Assembly: GCA_964542985.1 (NCBI GenBank)
Contig: CAZIWH010000022.1
Location: forward strand, 1-25,138
Length of the DNA: 25,138 nt
Source of the DNA: QNYQ01 sp964542985
GTDB lineage: Archaea; Thermoproteota; Thermoprotei_A; Sulfolobales; Pyrodictiaceae
Direction of reading: 5' to 3'
Shown: positions 21,081-25,138 of the stretch, in pieces
Layout of the letters: every line of letters begins with the position of its first letter
Position numbering within the stretch: position 1 is the stretch's first letter
Notes under the pieces: generated by a model
Seen by the model: the letters and a program-made list of their open reading frames with translations, nothing else
Told to the model about the DNA's origin: nothing
Databases searched by the model: none
Position numbers and translations under genes: made by a program

Positions 21081-21821
21081 TCTCTCAACCTCCTCAACGA
21101 GCCTCGGCAGGAACCTGGCCGCGCTCTCCCTCACCACAACCTCCGCCCTCCAGTCCAGCGGCGTCGGCTCAAGGTTCACGATGACTAGCCGTGCGCCCCG
21201 CCTAGCAGCCTCCTCAGGTACAAGCGCAGCCGGGTAAACCTGCAGACTGGTACCCACCACTAGCACAGCGCGAGCCCTTGAGGCAAGCCTGAAAGCCTCG
21301 GCAAGAGCCTCCTCGGGCAACGGCTCCCCGAAGAACACGGCATCAGGCTTCAACAAGCCCCCGCAGCGGGGACATCTAGGCACATCCCCCCTGCGGATCA
21401 CACGCAGCGCCTCCTCAACCGGGTACCTGGCGCCACAGGAGAGGCAGACAGCCCGCCCAGCGGTGCCGTGAAGCTCCACAACCCTGCTTCCCGCCGCCTG
21501 GTGGAGACCATCAATGTTTTGCGTAACCACAGCCTCTATCACTCCAAGCTTCTCCAGCCTCGCCAACGCGTGGTGCGCCGGGTTAGGCCTCGCGGAGCGG
21601 AGTACAGCGTAGAGCTCGGAGTAGAGCCTCCAGGCCTCGCCCGGATACTCAAAGAAATACTCGATGCTAAACACCTCGGGCGGTATCCTCTTCCACAGTC
21701 CGGAGGGGCCGCGGAAATCCGGTATGCCGCTCTCAGTGCTCACCCCGGCACCAGTGAACGCGAACGCTCTCCCACGCGCAGCAATAAGAACCTCCGCAGC
21801 CCTCCTAGCGGCATCATCCAC
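21057..21821 (-). CDS. Sir2-family NAD-dependent protein deacylase
   Basis: This 254-residue sirtuin removes acyl groups from lysines using NAD. All core motifs are seen: GAGVSTESGIPDFRG (24-38) and LWKRIPPEVF for NAD, TQNIDGLH (100-107), catalytic His118 in VELHGTA, and a zinc ribbon with Cys126, Cys129, Cys150 and Cys153. GTSLQVYPAALVP and IVNLEPTPLD follow for the Rossmann fold. In Sulfolobus, Sir2 deacetylates the chromatin protein Alba; the GNAT enzyme at 4350 could be an opposing activity, though that is speculation. The frame is open upstream to 22094, but that part is not protein-like. GTG 21821, nine bases after GGGAGG, gives the normal family length. It converges with the frameshifted gene. 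Confidence 0.95.
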   Translation of the reverse strand: MDDAARRAAEVLIAARGRAFAFTGAGVSTESGIPDFRGPSGLWKRIPPEVFSIEYFFEYPGEAWRLYSELYAVLRSARPNPAHHALARLEKLGVIEAVVTQNIDGLHQAAGSRVVELHGTAGRAVCLSCGARYPVEEALRVIRRGDVPRCPRCGGLLKPDAVFFGEPLPEEALAEAFRLASRARAVLVVGTSLQVYPAALVPEEAARRGARLVIVNLEPTPLDWRAEVVVRESAARFLPRLVEEVERLLSGKDD

Positions 21822-22018
21822 GGCGGAGCCCCTCCCACCATGGAAGAAGCCCTGGGAAATGAGGATTAGACGCCGCCCAGTGGACCCCGCCCTCACCCAA
21901 GCCGATAGGCTCCCCCGGGGCGCCTCCGCTAGAGTCCCCGGTGTCGGGCGGGTGGGCTGCCCGCCACACTGGACAAGAGCCGGCTCCGGCGCTATTTTGC
22001 CCTCCGACGCAGCCCCAG

Positions 22019-22028
22019 GCCTTATACG
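22019..22028 (+). promoter_or_regulatory. TATA-like element of the MscS gene
   Basis: GCCTTATACG lies about 50 bases upstream of the GTG at 22075, so transcription should start near 22050 with a leader of about 25 bases. The remaining sequence between Sir2 (21821) and 22019 holds no gene that I can support. Confidence 0.5.
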
Positions 22029-22074
22029 AGCACCCTTCCTAACGGTGTGATTCAACGCTGTAGGGAACCTTGCT

Positions 22075-22965
22075 GTGACGCAGCTGGCCGGCATTCTCGG
22101 GAGGCTAGCCCACGGCCTCTACGGGCTAACGCTGTTCGCCGCGGTAATGGGTGTGGGCATAGCATTCGCGATGCTCGTTCGCCGGATGGTTAGGAAGACA
22201 CTCGCGCTCGGCCAGGTGCCCCTCTACGTCGCCGACCTGGCGAGTAAGGCCGTCTACTACACCATTGTAGGTCTCGCCGCCGTGGTCGCGCTCAGCGTCG
22301 CTGGGATAGACGTGACGGGCTTCGCGTTCGCCGGCAGCCTGCTCGGCGTAGCCCTAGGCTTCGCCGCCCAGACCGTGGCCTCGAACTTCTTCAGCGGCCT
22401 CTTCCTCTACATAGACAAGCCCCTTCAGCCCGGCGAGTTCGTCGAGCTACAAGACTCTGGGATAATAGGCCGCGTAGTAGACATAACCATGTTCTCTACG
22501 AGGATAGAGACCCTTGACGGCAGAATGCTGAGAATACCCAACGAGAGCATATTCGGCTCAACCATAGTCAACCTACACCGCACAGTAGCGAGGAGGATAG
22601 AGTACTCCGTGGGGATAAGCTACAGCGCCAACACAGACTACGCCAAGCAGGTGATAATGAGGGTTCTCGACGAGCACCCCCTAGTCCTAGCAGAGCCCAA
22701 ACCAATGATATACGTCGAGGATCTTGGGGACAGTGCCGTGATGCTCAAGGTACACTTCTGGGTCCCAAGCTGGAAGTGGCTGGAGGTTAAGATGAGTCTC
22801 CTCGCCGAGATAAAGAAGGCCCTAGACGAGGCCGGGATAGAGATACCATTCCCCCAGAGGGTTGTATGGCTACGCGTAGAGAGCAGCCAGGAGGGGCAGG
22901 CGATAAGCCTTGGAGCCCCAGGAGGCGTGGAAGAGACTGGAGAAGGCGCTACTCTCAGCGCTTAA
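22075..22965 (+). CDS. MscS-family mechanosensitive channel
   Basis: This 296-residue small-conductance mechanosensitive channel opens under membrane tension to release solutes during hypo-osmotic shock. Three transmembrane helices are visible (~13-36, ~57-76, ~80-106). The pore-lining third helix has the Gly/Ala packing pattern of the family (FAFAGSLLGVALGFAAQTVASNF). The beta domain follows: SGLFLYIDKPLQPGEFVEL, GRVVDITMFSTRIETLDGR and RIPNESIFGSTIVN (~107-180). A mixed alpha/beta C-terminal domain ends near PFPQRVVWLRV (~273). About 25 further residues are polar and poorly conserved in appearance; they overlap the next gene by 56 bases. The GTG start has a modest AGGGAA ribosome site. Confidence 0.95.
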   Translation: MTQLAGILGRLAHGLYGLTLFAAVMGVGIAFAMLVRRMVRKTLALGQVPLYVADLASKAVYYTIVGLAAVVALSVAGIDVTGFAFAGSLLGVALGFAAQTVASNFFSGLFLYIDKPLQPGEFVELQDSGIIGRVVDITMFSTRIETLDGRMLRIPNESIFGSTIVNLHRTVARRIEYSVGISYSANTDYAKQVIMRVLDEHPLVLAEPKPMIYVEDLGDSAVMLKVHFWVPSWKWLEVKMSLLAEIKKALDEAGIEIPFPQRVVWLRVESSQEGQAISLGAPGGVEETGEGATLSA

Positions 22966-23740
22966 CACTGTGCTCCGCCGCTGGGCCTCCCAGCGGCTCC
23001 ACCGGGCGTACGCGGGCGCAACAAGGGTCTACGTGGAGCTCGAGAAGGGATGGTGTGGCTCCGCCCTGACACCCACCTGGCTCGCATGGCACCCTCCCCG
23101 CATAGATCCTTCAACGGCTACGCCGAGGCAGCTCGCCCGCCTAGCGGGCCGGACAGCCAACCCCCTCGCTGCAGCCTACGCGGTGGCCGCGGTGAACGCC
23201 GCCACGACGGCCTACATAGCTTCGACGCCCGGCGCGGCCCCCAGGCCTCTGAGGCCTGGCGAGGAACCGGAAGCCCTAGGAGCCTCGAGGGGCGCGAGGG
23301 TTGTCATGCTCGGCTATATGCCTGGCCTAGCCAGGACCCTAGCCGGTGTCGGCGCCCACATCATCCTCGTGGCGGACTACGCGAGGCAACTGCTTGAGAG
23401 AGCGATAAGCGATGGCTACACGGTGACCTGGGCGGGAGACCTTGGGAGGATAAGGGATGCCATAGCGGGCTCGGACCTCGTAGTGTTCTCGGGGAGCGCA
23501 GTGCTTGACCCGCCCACACTTCTCACTGAAGCCAGCTGGGCGAGGGAGGCCGGAGCCCGGACTGCGCTCGTGGGGCCCACGAGCAGCTTCCACCCGGCCG
23601 TGGCCAGGGAGCTGGGCGTAGACAAGATACTAGGAGCCTATGTTGACCCCAGGCTCTGTCCCCGCCTGGCAGCCTCAACGGCTGCGGGCGGCGGGCTCCG
23701 AGGAGTTAGGGGTAGGCTCGTCTACTGGGCCTGGGGCTAG
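22910..23740 (+). CDS. DUF364-like (putative heavy-metal chelation) Rossmann protein
   Basis: This 276-residue protein looks like the DUF4213/DUF364 family, whose structures show an N-terminal enolase-like domain and a C-terminal Rossmann-like domain; metal or cofactor binding has been suggested. The N-terminal part contains RVYVELEKGWCGSALTPTW, then a helical region rich in Ala (NPLAAAYAVAAVNAA). The Rossmann part has RVVMLGYMPGLARTL, IILVADYARQLL, a DLVVFSGSAVLDPPTL strand-loop and ALVGPTSSFHP. TTG 22910 makes it overlap the MscS gene by 56 bases; GTG 22970 would remove the overlap but lacks a ribosome site and cuts into the domain. It converges on the nitrilase-like gene, the two stop codons sharing CTAG at 23737-23740. 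Confidence 0.75.
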   Translation: MEPQEAWKRLEKALLSALNTVLRRWASQRLHRAYAGATRVYVELEKGWCGSALTPTWLAWHPPRIDPSTATPRQLARLAGRTANPLAAAYAVAAVNAATTAYIASTPGAAPRPLRPGEEPEALGASRGARVVMLGYMPGLARTLAGVGAHIILVADYARQLLERAISDGYTVTWAGDLGRIRDAIAGSDLVVFSGSAVLDPPTLLTEASWAREAGARTALVGPTSSFHPAVARELGVDKILGAYVDPRLCPRLAASTAAGGGLRGVRGRLVYWAWG

Positions 23741-24630
23741 CTCCCGCCCCCTCCCTGGAGGGCCTGCTTATAGCGGCCAACGAGGTTCTCTATGAGGCTC
23801 TCCTTGGCTACCTTGCAATAGATGTGGGACAGCGTCTTGGCCCTCATGCTGGTCTCCACTATATCCTTCATGTTGCTTGGTTGCTCGACGACTTCGACCA
23901 GCAGGTAGGTGTCCTTGGGCTCACTTATCTCCTCGATAACCCCCTTGTTCGGATCCACGACCATCGTCGGTATCTCAACAATATTGTCTATGGTCTCAAA
24001 TACAGAGCCCACGGCGAGTATCGGGACACTGTTCTCCACGCTCCTGCTCATGAGCATCAGCTTGATCTTGCTGGTGTCAACGCCGGGCCGCAGAGAAGTA
24101 ACGAACAGCGTCGCCCCTTCCAGGAGGAGGCTTCGGGCTATCTCCGGGTAGAATATGTCATCCTCAGCCATTATGCCCATGCTCCTTCCTATCTCGTCAA
24201 CCACTACCACCTGGCGGCCAGAGCTTATCCCAAGCTCTTCGTCGAGCCCATTGCTCGCTATCTTCCTGTACTTCGCCATGAGGCTTCCGCTGGGCGATAT
24301 GATCATCGTGGTGAGGAATATCTTCGGCCCAGCCCTCTCTATTATCGGGCCTGCTATGAGATAGACCCCGTTCTCAATAGCAACCATGGATAGGTACTCG
24401 AACGTGCTCCCCGGTATCCTCTCCGCCTGGTTCCTTGTTATCGCCTTGTTCCTGTTACGGGGATAGTGGAGGAAGAAGGGCCCTATGTTAACGAAGGCGG
24501 GGAGTACAACGAGCCTCGCACCCTTCATGGCGGCCTCCTTGACGAGCTTCCTAGCTCTCTCCAGGTTCGTCTTCCTCGCAAGAGGCTTGAGCCTCATATG
24601 AATGAGCGCCACGGTTATGGGCACATCCAC
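23737..24630 (-). CDS. Nitrilase-superfamily protein, catalytic Glu and Cys replaced
   Basis: This 297-residue protein has the carbon-nitrogen hydrolase fold: VALIHMRLKP at the start, GARLVVLPAFVNIG (38-50), a KYRKI segment (120-124), GIMAEDDIFYPEIARSLLLEGA (152-173, in pieces) and VTSLRPG. Active members use a Glu-Lys-Cys triad. Here the Glu of the LPE motif is Ala45, Lys123 remains, and the nucleophilic Cys before YDxxFPE is Glu156. It is therefore probably not an amidase or nitrilase and may bind a ligand or partner instead. GTG 24630 has a close GGGGGTAG; GTG 24624 is an alternative. It lies downstream of reverse gyrase on the same strand with a 158-base gap. Confidence 0.85.
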   Translation of the reverse strand: MDVPITVALIHMRLKPLARKTNLERARKLVKEAAMKGARLVVLPAFVNIGPFFLHYPRNRNKAITRNQAERIPGSTFEYLSMVAIENGVYLIAGPIIERAGPKIFLTTMIISPSGSLMAKYRKIASNGLDEELGISSGRQVVVVDEIGRSMGIMAEDDIFYPEIARSLLLEGATLFVTSLRPGVDTSKIKLMLMSRSVENSVPILAVGSVFETIDNIVEIPTMVVDPNKGVIEEISEPKDTYLLVEVVEQPSNMKDIVETSMRAKTLSHIYCKVAKESLIENLVGRYKQALQGGGGS

Positions 24631-24645
24631 CTACCCCCGGGCTGA

Positions 24646-24658
24646 GAGAGGCCCTCTC
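24646..24658. repeat. Short palindrome upstream of the nitrilase-like gene
   Basis: GAGAGG-C-CCTCTC is a perfect 6+1+6 inverted repeat ending 16 bases before the GTG at 24630. It could be an operator or a leader hairpin. A TATA-like GTGTTAAATG lies further upstream at about 24747-24756. Short GC-rich palindromes are common by chance here, so the call is weak. Confidence 0.3.
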
Positions 24659-24788
24659 CATGCGCTATGCATCGCGTCGAGCATTACCTAGCGGTGGCGG
24701 GCCCCTGGCGCGCCCGCCCCCTGGGGCTCTGCAAAGGTGAGGGCATTTAACACTAGAGTTCCCAGAGGCGGGTCTGGGTAACCGCTGT

Positions 24789-25138
24789 TTAAGGGGGTTC
24801 GTCTAGGGGGAGCAGCTGCTTGGCCCTCTCGGGCGGCAGGCCGCTCTCCCTGCTCATCAATGCTCTGTGCAGGCTGCGGAGTATCCTCTCCAGCACGTCC
24901 TCGTAGTATACGAGACCCTTCTCTATGCTGTCCATAACCTCTTGTAGCCTCCGGGTCACCTCCTCCGAGACTAGTACTCCAAATCTCTTCATAAGGAAGT
25001 CGTAGACGCCTATACCCTTCTTAGTTGCTATGAGCCTGCCGCCTCTGCCCGCGGATACAACATAGCCTCTGCGGAGCAGTGTCTCTATTATCTTAGCGTA
25101 GGTGCTCGGCCTCCCTATGCCCCTCTCCTTCATCATCC
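24789..25138 (-). CDS. rgy: Reverse gyrase, C-terminal part (5' end beyond the window)
   Basis: About 116 codons of the 3' end are present; the frame is open through the right edge. The segment MKERGIGRPSTYAKIIETLLRRGYV, read in pieces as MKERGIGRPSTYAKII and ETLLRRGYV, is the conserved region of type IA topoisomerase domains in reverse gyrase and bacterial TopA. It is followed by LIATKKGIGVYDFL, VSEEVTRRLQEVMDSIEKG and YYEDVLERIL, as at the end of reverse gyrases. Archaeal topoisomerase III has a different motif here, so reverse gyrase is preferred. The enzyme introduces positive supercoils and is diagnostic of hyperthermophiles. The N-terminal helicase domain and the active tyrosine lie outside the window. 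Confidence 0.88.
   Translation of the reverse strand, partial: MMKERGIGRPSTYAKIIETLLRRGYVVSAGRGGRLIATKKGIGVYDFLMKRFGVLVSEEVTRRLQEVMDSIEKGLVYYEDVLERILRSLHRALMSRESGLPPERAKQLLPLDEPP

Noticed and set aside
21822..22094. N-terminal extension of the Sir2 frame back to TTG 22094
   Set aside because: The 91 added residues do not resemble a domain, and GTG 21821 has a strong ribosome site and gives the normal sirtuin length.

Overview
The window looks like chromosome from a GC-rich, hyperthermophilic member of the Thermoproteota (Crenarchaeota), most likely Desulfurococcales and perhaps near Pyrodictium, Hyperthermus or Aeropyrum. The reasons are the C-terminus of a reverse gyrase, archaeal prefoldin alpha and beta, a Sir2 deacetylase, a tRNA-Ala, frequent GTG and TTG starts, GGAGG-type ribosome binding sites, and short AT-rich promoters in otherwise GC-rich DNA. 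The genus is inference. I see no insertion sequence, CRISPR array or rRNA.

Left part (1-6000): a partial V4R-like gene on the minus strand and an AT-rich intergenic island. Then come a small membrane protein and a thioredoxin-like protein on the plus strand, and the two prefoldin subunits and a hemerythrin-domain protein on the minus strand. A lysine-methyltransferase-like gene lies divergent from the hemerythrin gene. A minus-strand operon follows with two unrecognised cysteine-containing proteins and a GNAT acetyltransferase.

Centre (6119-12906): a tightly coupled five-gene plus-strand operon. It encodes a 900-residue exported protein with a DUF4129-like cytoplasmic tail, a DUF4350-like protein, a DUF58 protein, a polytopic membrane protein and a small acidic protein. 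The first three families usually travel with a MoxR ATPase, which is absent here. This is the best candidate for an under-described membrane or cell-surface system. A tRNA-Ala(CGC) gene follows.

Right-centre (13062-18178): a large secreted protein paired with a polytopic membrane protein, then an operon of a coiled-coil cysteine protein and a HerA/FtsK-type ATPase without NurA. A PIN nuclease gene is divergent from this operon and is followed by DUF1641 and a HemN-like radical SAM protein with an unusual CX4CX2C motif.

Right end (20435-25138): a small gene that appears to carry a -1 frameshift, Sir2, an MscS channel, a DUF364-like protein, a nitrilase-fold protein lacking two of its three catalytic residues, and the reverse gyrase C-terminus. 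Start sites were chosen by Shine-Dalgarno position and family alignment; alternatives are given in the entries.
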